Shown here: positions 9,780 to 16,947 of the stretch, one piece after another
Layout: every line of letters starts with the position of its first letter
Position numbering within the stretch: position 1 is the first letter of the stretch
Source: Parathalassolituus penaei
Lineage (GTDB): Bacteria > Pseudomonadota > Gammaproteobacteria > Pseudomonadales > Oceanobacteraceae
Direction of reading: 5' to 3'
Length of the DNA: 64,000 nt
Assembly (NCBI RefSeq): GCF_026626885.1
Contig: NZ_JAPNOA010000009.1
Span: 16,744-80,743 of the forward strand
Translations under genes and position numbers: made by a program
The notes under the pieces: model-generated
What the model was told of the DNA's origin: nothing
Database searches by the model: none
What the model saw: only the letters and a program-made list of their open reading frames with translations

Positions 9780-10835
9780 ATGCAACATCTGGATCAACAG
9801 GTAGTGCAGCAGGCCCTCGACTGGTTACAGCAGGGCCAGACTGTCTGGCTCTGCACCGTGTTGTCGACCTTCGGGTCGTCACCTCGGGAACCGGGAGCCA
9901 TGATGGTGGCGCGCGCCGACGGTCAGCATGTCGGCTCGTTATCGGGCGGCTGTGTCGAAGACGACTTTCTCGAACGCCTGCAACAGGGCGAATTCCACCA
10001 GAGCATGTGGCTAGAGCGTTACGGCGACAACCGCGATGCCCAACGCCCGCAAGTGCAATTGCCCTGCGGCGGTATTCTCGAAGTGCTGGTCGAACGCCTG
10101 CAGCCCGATACCCCGGCATTGCTATCTACCGCCGAACCGGCCTGCCCGGTTTACAGCACCGATGCAGCCACCCTCGCCGCCGCCCGCAGCGCCCGGCAAC
10201 AGCTGCAACACTTGCTGGCAGCCTTACAAGGCCAGTATTGCCTGCTGCGCGAAATCGACCTCAACAACCAACAGCAACAGCTGTTGCCAGCACCCGCCGA
10301 GTCTGGCCCCAGAGTCAGCCTTGCACACGGCCGCTGGCAAATCCGGGTTGGCCCCACCACCCGCCTGATTATTGCCGGGCTATCAAGTGTGGCACGCCAC
10401 TGCGCGCAATTTGCGGTCACCCTCGGTTACGAAGTCATCGTTTGTGAACCGCGCGAAGAAGAGTACCGGGAGTTCGCCATACCCGGCGTGCGCCTCGAAC
10501 GGGTAATGCCCTCGGCGTTTATTCACCGCCCCGGCAACAGCCACGCCCAGACCGCCATCGTCGCCATGACCCACGACCCGCGTATCGACGATCTGGCCAT
10601 GATCGAAGCCGTCAAAACCAGCGCCTTCTATATAGGGGTGATGGGCTCGCGCCGCACCTCCGATGCCCGCGCCGCCCGCCTGTTGCGCAGCGGCGGCCTC
10701 AGCACCGACCAGATCGAACGTATACATATGCCGATTGGCCTGGCACTGGGCAGCAAAACCCCGGCCGAAATCGCCCTCGCCATTCTGGCCGACGTACTGC
10801 GCTGCCAACGAGGAGTCAAACGCGATGCCATTTGA
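9780..10835 (+). CDS. xdhC: XdhC/CoxI-family molybdenum cofactor chaperone
   Basis: This 351-residue protein has an N-terminal XdhC/CoxI domain (STFGSSPREPGAMMVA, LSGGCVEDDF) and a C-terminal Rossmann domain (RLIIAGLSSVARHCA, then GVMGSRRTSDAR and MPIGLALGSKTPAEIALAI). Family members bind the molybdenum cofactor, promote its sulfuration and insert it into the partner hydroxylase. It starts 12 bases after the large-subunit stop behind CGGAGG and overlaps the next gene by 11 bases. This supports a dedicated maturation role for the enzyme upstream. Confidence 0.92.
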   Translation: MQHLDQQVVQQALDWLQQGQTVWLCTVLSTFGSSPREPGAMMVARADGQHVGSLSGGCVEDDFLERLQQGEFHQSMWLERYGDNRDAQRPQVQLPCGGILEVLVERLQPDTPALLSTAEPACPVYSTDAATLAAARSARQQLQHLLAALQGQYCLLREIDLNNQQQQLLPAPAESGPRVSLAHGRWQIRVGPTTRLIIAGLSSVARHCAQFAVTLGYEVIVCEPREEEYREFAIPGVRLERVMPSAFIHRPGNSHAQTAIVAMTHDPRIDDLAMIEAVKTSAFYIGVMGSRRTSDARAARLLRSGGLSTDQIERIHMPIGLALGSKTPAEIALAILADVLRCQRGVKRDAI

Positions 10836-11472
10836 TAACCCCGCGCACGATCTGCACCCGCCACAGAGCAACGGCACACTGGCCATGGTCATGGCGGCCG
10901 GTTATTCACAGCGCTTCGGCGATCAGGACAAACGGCAAGCCACACTCGCCAACGGCGAAGCCTTGCTTACCACCACCCTGCAACGCCTGCTGCCGGAATT
11001 TGAACAACCACGCCATACCAGCATGGCGGTCGTCATTCGCCCCGACGACCGCCGCCTCGACCTTGGTATTCCGAAAAACTGCCATGTATTACGCGCCTGG
11101 AACGCCGAACTCGGCCTCGGCGCCAGCATCGCCGACGGCATCGCCCAGATCGCCATCGACCCACGCTGGAGCCATATCCACAGCCTCGCGATATTTCTCG
11201 GCGACATGCCCAACATCCACCCCACCAGCATCCAGCAACTGATCGCCCACGCCAGCCCACAACACATCATCCGCCCCTTCTACCAGAACCAACCCGGCCA
11301 CCCCGTTATCATCGGCCGCGAATTCTGGGGCGAACTCGCCGCCTCCCCCGGCGAAGACAGCGCCCGCCGGGTGATACAACGCAACCAGCAACACCTGATA
11401 CGCCTGCATCTCGAAGACCCCGGCGTTATCGACGACATCGACACCCAGGAAGACTGGCAAAGGCATCGATAG
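10825..11472 (+). CDS. mocA: MocA-like molybdenum cofactor cytidylyltransferase
   Basis: This 215-residue nucleotidyltransferase has the MobA/MocA signature MVMAAGYSQRFGDQDKR near residue 20 and a second conserved acidic motif, FLGDMPNI. By family knowledge it transfers CMP to Mo-molybdopterin, giving the cytosine dinucleotide cofactor that the preceding hydroxylase would need. The ATG at 10825 sits inside the end of xdhC and nine bases after GAGGAG; a longer open frame upstream is the xdhC shadow. It is the last gene of the operon. Its TAG stop is two bases from the first heptamer array. Confidence 0.85.
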   Translation: MPFDNPAHDLHPPQSNGTLAMVMAAGYSQRFGDQDKRQATLANGEALLTTTLQRLLPEFEQPRHTSMAVVIRPDDRRLDLGIPKNCHVLRAWNAELGLGASIADGIAQIAIDPRWSHIHSLAIFLGDMPNIHPTSIQQLIAHASPQHIIRPFYQNQPGHPVIIGREFWGELAASPGEDSARRVIQRNQQHLIRLHLEDPGVIDDIDTQEDWQRHR

Positions 11473-11474
11473 AC

Positions 11475-11565
11475 GTCTGACGTCGGACGTCGGGCGTCGG
11501 GCGTCGGGCGTCGGGCGTCGGGCGTCGGGCGTCGGGCGTCGGGCGTCGGGCGTCGGGCGTCGGGT
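11475..11565 (+). repeat. Heptamer array, 13 units (left flank of copy E2)
   Basis: Thirteen uninterrupted 7-base units run from two bases after the mocA stop: GTCTGAC, GTCGGAC, ten GTCGGGC and GTCGGGT. The edge units are variant and the inner ones identical, as expected for slippage or unequal exchange with decay at the borders. The opposite flank of E2 (11976-12066) also has thirteen units, inverted. Confidence 0.95.
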
Positions 11566-11574
11566 GCCCAGTAT

Positions 11575-11629
11575 TTGTGGGAGGGAATTTATTCCCGAAA
11601 CAGCATCGCGAATAAATTCGCGTCCACAA
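11575..11629. repeat. REP-like palindromic unit
   Basis: TTGTGGGAGGGAATTTATT is followed by TCCCGAAACAGCATCGCG and then AATAAATTCGCGTCCACAA. The outer TTGTGG/CCACAA and inner GAATTTATT/AATAAATTC arms pair. The layout resembles Pseudomonas-type REP sequences of the TGTGGGAG...CTCCCACA kind. It takes the place that in copies E5 and E6 is held by the GTGGGCAT-AA-ATGCCCAC hairpin. Confidence 0.7.
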
Positions 11630-11646
11630 CACACAACATCGGATTT

Positions 11647-11880
11647 ACCCAGCGCAGCTGGCTGCCGAATGCCCATTGGGCGAGCCGGGATTCACACCAC
11701 GGCCCGACCCGGCCGGGGCATGGATGCCCCGCTAGCCCAGTCGGCACAGGGATGTGCCGTCTGGGCGGGGTCGATCAGGCCGTAGGTGTGAATTCCGGGA
11801 ATACGAGCCCAGCAGGGCTAAGCAGGGGACGGCCGCCCGGCCGGGGGACAAGGTCCCCCGGGCAGGGCAAGTAGCTTTGC
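11647..11880 (+). repeat. Structured intergenic element, copy E2
   Basis: This is a full-length but divergent copy. Hairpins in order are CCAGC-GCA-GCTGG, GCCCATTGGGC, GGGGCAT-GG-ATGCCCC, the long H4 hairpin (11735-11766; outer stem GCCCAG/CTGGGC), AGCCC-AGCA-GGGCT and GGGGGAC-AAG-GTCCCCC. The long-range stem reads ATTCACACC...GGTGTGAAT instead of ATTCACCG...CGGTGAAT, and both sides changed together. No protein is likely: frames differ between copies and no ribosome-binding site is conserved. Confidence 0.9.
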
Positions 11881-11918
11881 GCCGGAAGCTGGACGTCGAT
11901 CAAGTAAAAAACGCAGCA

Positions 11919-11939
11919 TTCCCACGTGGAACGTGGGAA
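11919..11939. repeat. Perfect small palindrome in the E2 right flank
   Basis: TTCCCACGT-GGA-ACGTGGGAA is a perfect 9-bp stem. Similar GTTCCCACG-type palindromes are dispersed in many bacterial genomes. It is absent from the other copies of the element here, so it is probably an independent insertion into E2's flank. Confidence 0.6.
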
Positions 11940-11975
11940 CGAGAAAGAGTGGCCGCCAGATCCGATCGCGGCCCG

Positions 11976-12066
11976 GCCAGACGCCAGACGCCAGACGCCA
12001 GACGCCAGACGCCAGACGCCAGACGCCAGACGCCAGACGCCAGACGCCAGACGCCAGACGCCAGTC
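11976..12066 (-). repeat. Heptamer array, 13 units (right flank of copy E2)
   Basis: Twelve GCCAGAC and one GCCAGTC run without interruption to within four bases of the cytochrome gene's stop at 12070. On the minus strand, the direction of that gene, the units read GTCTGGC, so this array is an inverted counterpart of the GTCGGGC array at 11475-11565. It is preceded by CCAGATCCGATCGCGG, a linker also seen at copies E3 and E5. Confidence 0.95.
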
Positions 12067-12069
12067 GAA

Positions 12070-12600
12070 TTAATCTTTCTTGAAACGCTTGTGGCAACTG
12101 CTGCAGGTAGAACCTGCCACCTGATACAAATCAGCAACCGACATCGATTGCAGCTGGCTGTCGGTCATATCCGCCACGCGCAATTTGGCAATATCAGCTT
12201 TGCTGAGGGTAGCTTTGCCAAGGCCGTTGCTGGCGTTGTTGTCCATGGCCTTGCCCACCCGCTCCATATCGTTGGCCCATTGGCTGAAGGTTTTCCAGTC
12301 TTCCCGCACCAGCGGTTTGGCTTCGCTCGGTTTGGTGAATGTGCCTTCCGGATACAAAGTCAGCATATGTTCGCCGGAGGCTTTGACCAGGCGTTGGGCC
12401 TGGGCTTTGACGGTGTCGGCGTTGTAATCGGTTGAGCCCGCCACGATGGGTTTCAGTTCCTTCATGGCGGCTTTCATATCTTTCATTTCGTGCATGCGGT
12501 CGTGCACCACTCCGGTGGCACCGCCGTGGGCAAATGCCAGGGCCGGAACCAGCAAGGCGGCCAGTAACCAGCCTGCGCGACGTGCCTGTAATTTTTTCAT
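12070..12600 (-). CDS. Cytochrome c556 / c-prime-type periplasmic protein
   Basis: This 176-residue protein has a signal peptide (positively charged start, then AGWLLAALLVPALAFA, cleaved before HGG). It has a single C-terminal heme site CSSCHKRFKK, the arrangement of class II cytochromes c (four-helix bundle, CxxCH near the C-terminus). The start is ATG 12600 because AGGAGA lies seven bases upstream; the frame extends seven codons further without support. It could act as a periplasmic electron carrier or a c-prime-type gas-binding protein. A link with the exported molybdenum hydroxylase nearby is only suggested by proximity, since the genes are convergent. Confidence 0.85.
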   Translation of the reverse strand: MKKLQARRAGWLLAALLVPALAFAHGGATGVVHDRMHEMKDMKAAMKELKPIVAGSTDYNADTVKAQAQRLVKASGEHMLTLYPEGTFTKPSEAKPLVREDWKTFSQWANDMERVGKAMDNNASNGLGKATLSKADIAKLRVADMTDSQLQSMSVADLYQVAGSTCSSCHKRFKKD

Positions 12601-12738
12601 TTCGGTTCTCCTGTGGGCCAAAAACGTCCCGCTCTGACAACAGCAATCGCGGAAACTGGGGCAATACTAAAGCCCCGAGCCTGAACCGTGGCTGAAAAAT
12701 TCCGGAAAAATCGCCGGAGCGACAATTAACCGCGGACG

Positions 12739-13311
12739 TTATGCCGATTTACGCAGGCCGAGGCCACTGAGTACCCGTTTGAACACGCCACCACTCTGAG
12801 TGCTGCCCTGACTGCTGCTGGCGGGTTGAGCGGCCACTTGCGGGCGGTCAACCGGCTCTTCTCGTATACCGGGCAGGTCAAAGTTCATGGGCATTCGCAG
12901 CTGGTGAAAGAACATAACCAGTTCATCAACCATGCGCTCGCTGAAGCGGAATGGGTTAAACACGGGCATGTCTTGCTGGCGCAGGAATTCGCGGACTTCT
13001 TTTTCAGCCGGTACAAACTTCATCGACCAGTCTTCGAACAGGCGGCTGGATGCCGGGCCCTGTTTCAGGATGGTAGGAAAGCGATGGCGGCTGTCGAGGC
13101 AGATTTTCTGGTAGGTAGCCTCAACGACGTCTTTTTCGCCTTCGAGGCATTGGAAAAAGAAACCGTCGCCGTAGAACAGTACCCCACCAATACCCAGGCG
13201 GGTGTTATTGCGGCGCGATTGCATCAGGATGCTGCCGACCACGGGGTCGATAGCGCCTTCCTTGAGGGCATTGGATTGGCTGGCGTATACCAGGCGGTAA
13301 AGTGTGCTCAT
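12739..13311 (-). CDS. BLUF-domain blue-light sensor protein
   Basis: The protein is 190 residues. Residues 1-95 are a BLUF flavin-binding domain, with LYRLVYASQS carrying the expected tyrosine (Y9), SRRNNTRLGIGGVLFY carrying the expected asparagine (N35 or N36), and FFFQCLEG with glutamine Q54. N35 or N36 lies 19 or 18 residues from Q54, matching PixD or AppA respectively. The C-terminal half has no output domain I recognise and ends in a low-complexity Gln/Ser segment. I start at ATG 13311 (AAGGGAG upstream), rejecting 16 extra codons. BLUF proteins signal through light-driven flavin hydrogen-bond rearrangement. Confidence 0.9.
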   Translation of the reverse strand: MSTLYRLVYASQSNALKEGAIDPVVGSILMQSRRNNTRLGIGGVLFYGDGFFFQCLEGEKDVVEATYQKICLDSRHRFPTILKQGPASSRLFEDWSMKFVPAEKEVREFLRQQDMPVFNPFRFSERMVDELVMFFHQLRMPMNFDLPGIREEPVDRPQVAAQPASSSQGSTQSGGVFKRVLSGLGLRKSA

Positions 13312-13341
13312 GGGTCGTCTCCCTTGTAGTGCTACAGTAGT

Positions 13342-13472
13342 TATACAAGAGTTATTCAAAATTTTCCATTTTGCACAAGAAAATATCTATTCCAGAAGTT
13401 AACAGAATCAATCAGTTATTGATGATTATGTTTGTACAAGGTTTTAGCAACCCGAAGTGGAGTTCTTGTACA
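13342..13472. promoter_or_regulatory. TACAAG-type repeated motifs upstream of the BLUF gene
   Basis: TGTACAAG at 13433-13440 and its reverse complement CTTGTACA at 13465-13472 form an inverted pair. A third related TATACAAG lies at 13342-13349, closer to the BLUF start. The motifs sit in an AT-rich stretch suitable for a promoter. They could be an operator, for example for a MerR/LitR-like or other dimeric regulator, but no such regulator is in the window. Confidence 0.45.
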
Positions 13473-13478
13473 GGATAT

Positions 13479-13506
13479 GTCGGACGTCTGAGGTCTGGCG
13501 TCGACC
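13479..13506 (+). repeat. Short heptamer array, 4 units (left flank of copy E3)
   Basis: Four degenerate units GTCGGAC, GTCTGAG, GTCTGGC and GTCGACC follow one another. All fit the GTC-K-G pattern except the last. This array abuts no stop codon: it lies upstream of the BLUF gene. Confidence 0.8.
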
Positions 13507-13553
13507 GGGCCGCGTTCGGATCGGGCGAACAGCATCCACCAGCACACCGATTT

Positions 13554-13809
13554 CACCCAGCGCAGCTGGCTGCTCAATGCCCATTGGGCGAGCCGGGACT
13601 CACCGCAACGGCCGACCCGGCCGGGGCATGGATGCCCCGCCAGACCCGTTGGCACAGGGATGTGCCATCGGGTCGGGGTCGATCAGCCGTTGTCGGTGAA
13701 TTTCGGAAAAACGAGCCCAGTCGGGCTAAGCAGGGGGAGGCCCGCCCGGCCGGGGGACAAGGTCTCCCAAGAGGGCAAGCAACGTAGCAAGTTAACAAGC
13801 GGAGTAGCC
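13554..13809 (+). repeat. Structured intergenic element, copy E3
   Basis: A full-length copy. H4 is at 13643-13674 with outer stem GACCCG/CGGGTC and loop GGGA. The GGGGGAC hairpin carries one mismatch (GGTCTCCC). The long-range pairing TCACCGCAACGG/CCGTTGTCGGTGA is kept. The upstream leader, AACAGCATCCACC followed by AGCACACCG, is shared with copy E4b. The copy ends in GGAGTAGC. Confidence 0.9.
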
Positions 13810-13858
13810 GCCAGACGCCAGATCCGATCGCGGCCCGGCCAGACGCCAGACGTCGGCC
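13810..13858 (-). repeat. Interrupted heptamer array (right flank of copy E3)
   Basis: GCCAGAC and GCCAGAT are followed by the linker CCGATCGCGGCCCG, then two more GCCAGAC and a GTCGGCC unit. On the minus strand, the direction of the kinase gene whose stop is at 13886, the units read GTCTGGC. Confidence 0.8.
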
Positions 13859-13885
13859 TGGCAAATTAACCAGCCGTGCAGATTG

Positions 13886-15322
13886 TCACTCGCCGGGGTT
13901 AGCGGTGCCGACTTTGGGGAACCAGAGGATAGCACTGAGGCCTTGGCCAGGTTGGCTGCTGAGTTCCAGTTCACCACCTAAGGCTTCCATGATTTTCTGG
14001 ATGATCGACAAACCGAGGCCTGCGCCACCGCCGTCCTGACGGCCATTACGGAAGAAAGGTTCGGTCAGGCGGGCGAGGCTTTCGGCGTCAACGCCAGGGC
14101 CGTGGTCGCGGACTTCCAGACCAATCATGCCCATACGACGAAAGCCACCGTCACGCAGCTGCACCTGCAGCTGACCACCGCCGTACAACATGCCATTACA
14201 CAGCAGGTTGCGAATGGCGATGCCCAGTAACACCGGGTTGATATTGACCGGGGCGCTGAACTGGTCGAGATCGATTTCCAGCTCACCACCATCATCCAGA
14301 ACGCGGCTGTAGTGCTCCACCAGCACCCGCCTGACGGTTTCAGCCAGATCGAGGGTTTGCGGTTTCAGGTTTTCGACTGCAACCCCGGCCGCCCCCCGCT
14401 CCAACCGCGCCAGTAACAACAGTTGCTCAACGATATGGCCACCACGCTGGATACCGGCCATCAGGCCATCGAGCAGATGGCCAGCGCCCTGCTCCGTTGC
14501 CAACCGTTGCAGTTGCTGGGCTTCCAGCTGCATCACGGCCAGTGGCGTGCGTAACTCATGAGCGGCGTCTGCAACAAACCGGCGCTCGCGTTCAATGCCG
14601 TCGGTCAGGCGTTCAAACAGATGGTTAAGGCTGTGGATCACCGGTTGCAACTCCGGCGGTTCGGGTCGCAGCTCCACCGGTTGCAGGTTGTCGAGAGTAC
14701 GCTGACGCAAGCGCTCGCTCAGTTGCTCCAGCGGGCGCAGGCCCGACTCAATCGCCGAGGCCAGCATCACGGTGGCCAGCACCAGTGCCAGTAAACCGCT
14801 AACCAGCATGATGCCAAACAGGGATTCGTTGATTTCGTCGCGAGCGTCGGGGATTTCCGCCACCATCAGCCAGGCGTCCATTTCCGGGATTTCAGCCACA
14901 AATACATCCCAGCGCCCTTGCTGGTAATCCATACGGAACATGCCTGCTTGTAACGGAGCCAGGGCGTGATCGGGGCTTTGTGGCGAGCGGAATAACATAC
15001 GGCTGCCGTCACGGCTCCAGAGCTGTAACAGCATTTTCTTTTCATAGTGCTGAATGTTGTCGGAGACCTGATCGAGATCGGCAAACAGGTTATCGAGGCC
15101 CGCGTCGAGATGGTTGCCACCAGCGTCGTGTAATTTGAGGATCAGGGTTTTTAACATGCGGGTAGAGGTCACCAGCTGGGCGTCGAACACCTCGTCGACT
15201 TCGTGGCGAACGATAAAACTGCTGAAACCGCTGTTAAACAGCAACGCGAACAACAGGGTTAACAGCAGCGTGCGCCATAACTGGCGGCGAATTGATGGCG
15301 GCCCCGACCACATACGTTTCAA
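13886..15322 (-). CDS. Sensor histidine kinase, QseC/PmrB-like
   Basis: The protein is 478 residues, with transmembrane helix 1 near 18-38, a periplasmic sensor region to about 165, helix 2 near 168-192, then HAMP. The dimerisation box VADAAHELRTPLAV has the phospho-acceptor H255. The ATPase domain shows NPVLLGIAIRNLLCN, DHGPGVD and GGGAGLGLSI. Its ATG overlaps the response-regulator stop by four bases, so the pair is co-translated. It is the last gene of the six-gene operon starting at 19093, which suggests that it senses something in the periplasm related to the redox proteins encoded upstream. The signal is unknown. Confidence 0.92.
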   Translation of the reverse strand: MKRMWSGPPSIRRQLWRTLLLTLLFALLFNSGFSSFIVRHEVDEVFDAQLVTSTRMLKTLILKLHDAGGNHLDAGLDNLFADLDQVSDNIQHYEKKMLLQLWSRDGSRMLFRSPQSPDHALAPLQAGMFRMDYQQGRWDVFVAEIPEMDAWLMVAEIPDARDEINESLFGIMLVSGLLALVLATVMLASAIESGLRPLEQLSERLRQRTLDNLQPVELRPEPPELQPVIHSLNHLFERLTDGIERERRFVADAAHELRTPLAVMQLEAQQLQRLATEQGAGHLLDGLMAGIQRGGHIVEQLLLLARLERGAAGVAVENLKPQTLDLAETVRRVLVEHYSRVLDDGGELEIDLDQFSAPVNINPVLLGIAIRNLLCNGMLYGGGQLQVQLRDGGFRRMGMIGLEVRDHGPGVDAESLARLTEPFFRNGRQDGGGAGLGLSIIQKIMEALGGELELSSQPGQGLSAILWFPKVGTANPGE

Positions 15323-15981
15323 AGCGCGTCTCCGAGCCGATAACCAAGGCCGCGCACGGTGGTAATAACCCGGTTATCGAGCTTTTTGCGCAGATGGTGC
15401 ACATGTACTTCCACCGTGTTGCTGCCGATGTCGTCGTCCCAGCCGTACAGGCTTTCTTCCAGTTGCTGACGGGTAAAAATCTGGCCGGGGCGTTTTACCA
15501 GCACTTCCAGCAGCATGAATTCTCGCCGCGACAGGCTGATCGCCTTGCCAGCAAAGCGCACGATACCGGTAGCCGGTTCCAGACTCAGCGCACCGTGGCT
15601 CAGTGTGGTAGCCGCCTGAGTGGTGCGTCGGCGGCCAAGGGCCCGAATGCGGGCACTGAGCTCTTCCAGATCAAAGGGTTTGAGCAGGTAATCGTCGGCA
15701 CCAGCATCCAGCCCACGCACGCGGTCGTCGAGGCTGTCGCGGGCAGTCAGAATCAGCACCGGCAGCACCTGCCCGGCCCGCCGCGCTTCGGTGAGGATGC
15801 TCATGCCGTCCTTGCCGGGCAAACCGAGATCAAGAATCAGCAGGTCGTACGCCCCGCCGGGCAAACGCTGGTTGACCTTGTCACCCCGATTTTCCCAATC
15901 CACCGTGTGGTAGTCCTTTTCGAGGGCGGCCTTGAGGCTGGCCCCCAGCATGGCATCGTCTTCCACCAGCAGGATTTTCAT
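15319..15981 (-). CDS. OmpR-family response regulator, QseB/PmrA-like
   Basis: This 220-residue protein has a receiver domain (acidic pocket E7-D8-D9, phosphorylation site D51 in LILDLGLPGKDG, TARD and KPFDLEEL) and a C-terminal winged helix with VEVHVHHLRKKL. QseB/PmrA-type regulators bind CTTAA direct repeats 11 bp apart. Exactly such a series lies at 19139-19177, upstream of this operon and of dsbD. The ATG overlaps the apbE stop (ATGA). It very probably autoregulates the operon and controls dsbD. Confidence 0.93.
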   Translation of the reverse strand: MKILLVEDDAMLGASLKAALEKDYHTVDWENRGDKVNQRLPGGAYDLLILDLGLPGKDGMSILTEARRAGQVLPVLILTARDSLDDRVRGLDAGADDYLLKPFDLEELSARIRALGRRRTTQAATTLSHGALSLEPATGIVRFAGKAISLSRREFMLLEVLVKRPGQIFTRQQLEESLYGWDDDIGSNTVEVHVHHLRKKLDNRVITTVRGLGYRLGDAL

Positions 15982-16910
15982 CGCTTCAGAATCCAGTAAC
16001 GGGTCTGTTGTTGGCCCAGAAAGGCATCAGCGTCAGCCCCCATTAACGACGCCAGGGTCGCCAGCATTCCGGCCTGGGTACAGGTCGGAGCGGCGACGGT
16101 GACCGAATCCGGGGCGTTGGGAACCGGCCAGCCGCTGCGCGGATCGAGGATATGACTGTAGCGAACGCCGTCTTTTTCAAGATAGCGGAAACGATCACCA
16201 CTGGTGGCCAGCGCCCCCTGCGCCAGTTCCATCAGTACCGGTTCGGCATTGGCCGGATGTTCAATGGCTACCCGCCAGGCCTGACCGTTGGCACGCGGGC
16301 CACTGGCCAGCAAATCGCCACCAAAGTTGACCAGCACGCTGATCCGGTCGGGATTGTGATCGGCCTGTTGTAACAGCGCCATCACCCGGTCGACGGCGTA
16401 TTCCTTGCCGATGCCTCCAAGATCCAGCTCCATCCCAACTGGCAGGCAGATCACCGGCGCTCGATCGGCGCTGGCGCGCCATAACACGCGCTGCCAGCCA
16501 ATCAGCGGCAGCAACTCATGAATACGGGAGGGTTGTGGCAGACGGTCGGAACCATCAAAGGTCCAGACCTTGCGCAGCACTCCGGACGTAATGTCGAAAC
16601 GGCCTTCCGACATCTGGAATAACTGCTCGGCAAAATCCAGCAGACGCGCGGTTTCATCATCAACCTCAAACGCTTGTCCGGCATGCGCCTGAATCTGGTG
16701 GATGATGCTGTCGGCGCGGTAACGGGAAAAACGCGCTTCAATACGCTGGGCTTCGGCACGCGCCAGCAAGCCCAGTTCCAGCGCCAGCCGTGGATCACGG
16801 GTGTCCAGCAGCAACTCACACGGGCAAGCCATGGCCGGGAACACGACCCGGAAATAGTCATCCAGTTCGGCCAGTTCCAGCCTTGTGTTTATGGCGTTGC
16901 CCTTGCCCAT
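15978..16910 (-). CDS. apbE: ApbE-family FAD:protein FMN transferase
   Basis: This 310-residue protein has ApbE motifs ARFSRYRADSIIHQI, MELDLGGIGKEYAVDR, VNFGGDLLASG and TSGDRFRYLEKDGVRYSHI followed by DPRSGWPV. The family attaches FMN from FAD to Ser/Thr of target proteins outside the cytoplasm, with magnesium. I start at ATG 16910, preceded by AAGGAAA at seven bases; the longer frame to 17057 runs into the DUF3570 gene and lacks support. No signal peptide or lipobox is visible from this start, which is unusual for an exported ApbE. The flavinylated partner is not obvious here; I see no FMN-binding domain protein in the operon. Confidence 0.88.
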   Translation of the reverse strand: MGKGNAINTRLELAELDDYFRVVFPAMACPCELLLDTRDPRLALELGLLARAEAQRIEARFSRYRADSIIHQIQAHAGQAFEVDDETARLLDFAEQLFQMSEGRFDITSGVLRKVWTFDGSDRLPQPSRIHELLPLIGWQRVLWRASADRAPVICLPVGMELDLGGIGKEYAVDRVMALLQQADHNPDRISVLVNFGGDLLASGPRANGQAWRVAIEHPANAEPVLMELAQGALATSGDRFRYLEKDGVRYSHILDPRSGWPVPNAPDSVTVAAPTCTQAGMLATLASLMGADADAFLGQQQTRYWILKR

Positions 16911-16947
16911 GCGAGTTTCCTTTTTGGTTGTTGCCACCAGCAGCGGA

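Noticed and set aside
11426..12137. Several ORFs covering the heptamer arrays and structured element, both strands
   Set aside because: Frames shift between copies of the element, substitutions preserve stems rather than amino acids, and no ribosome-binding site is conserved.
13433..13472. Reading TGTACAAG/CTTGTACA as a terminator hairpin for an upstream gene
   Set aside because: Arms are 24 bases apart, no T-run follows and no gene ends here in either direction.
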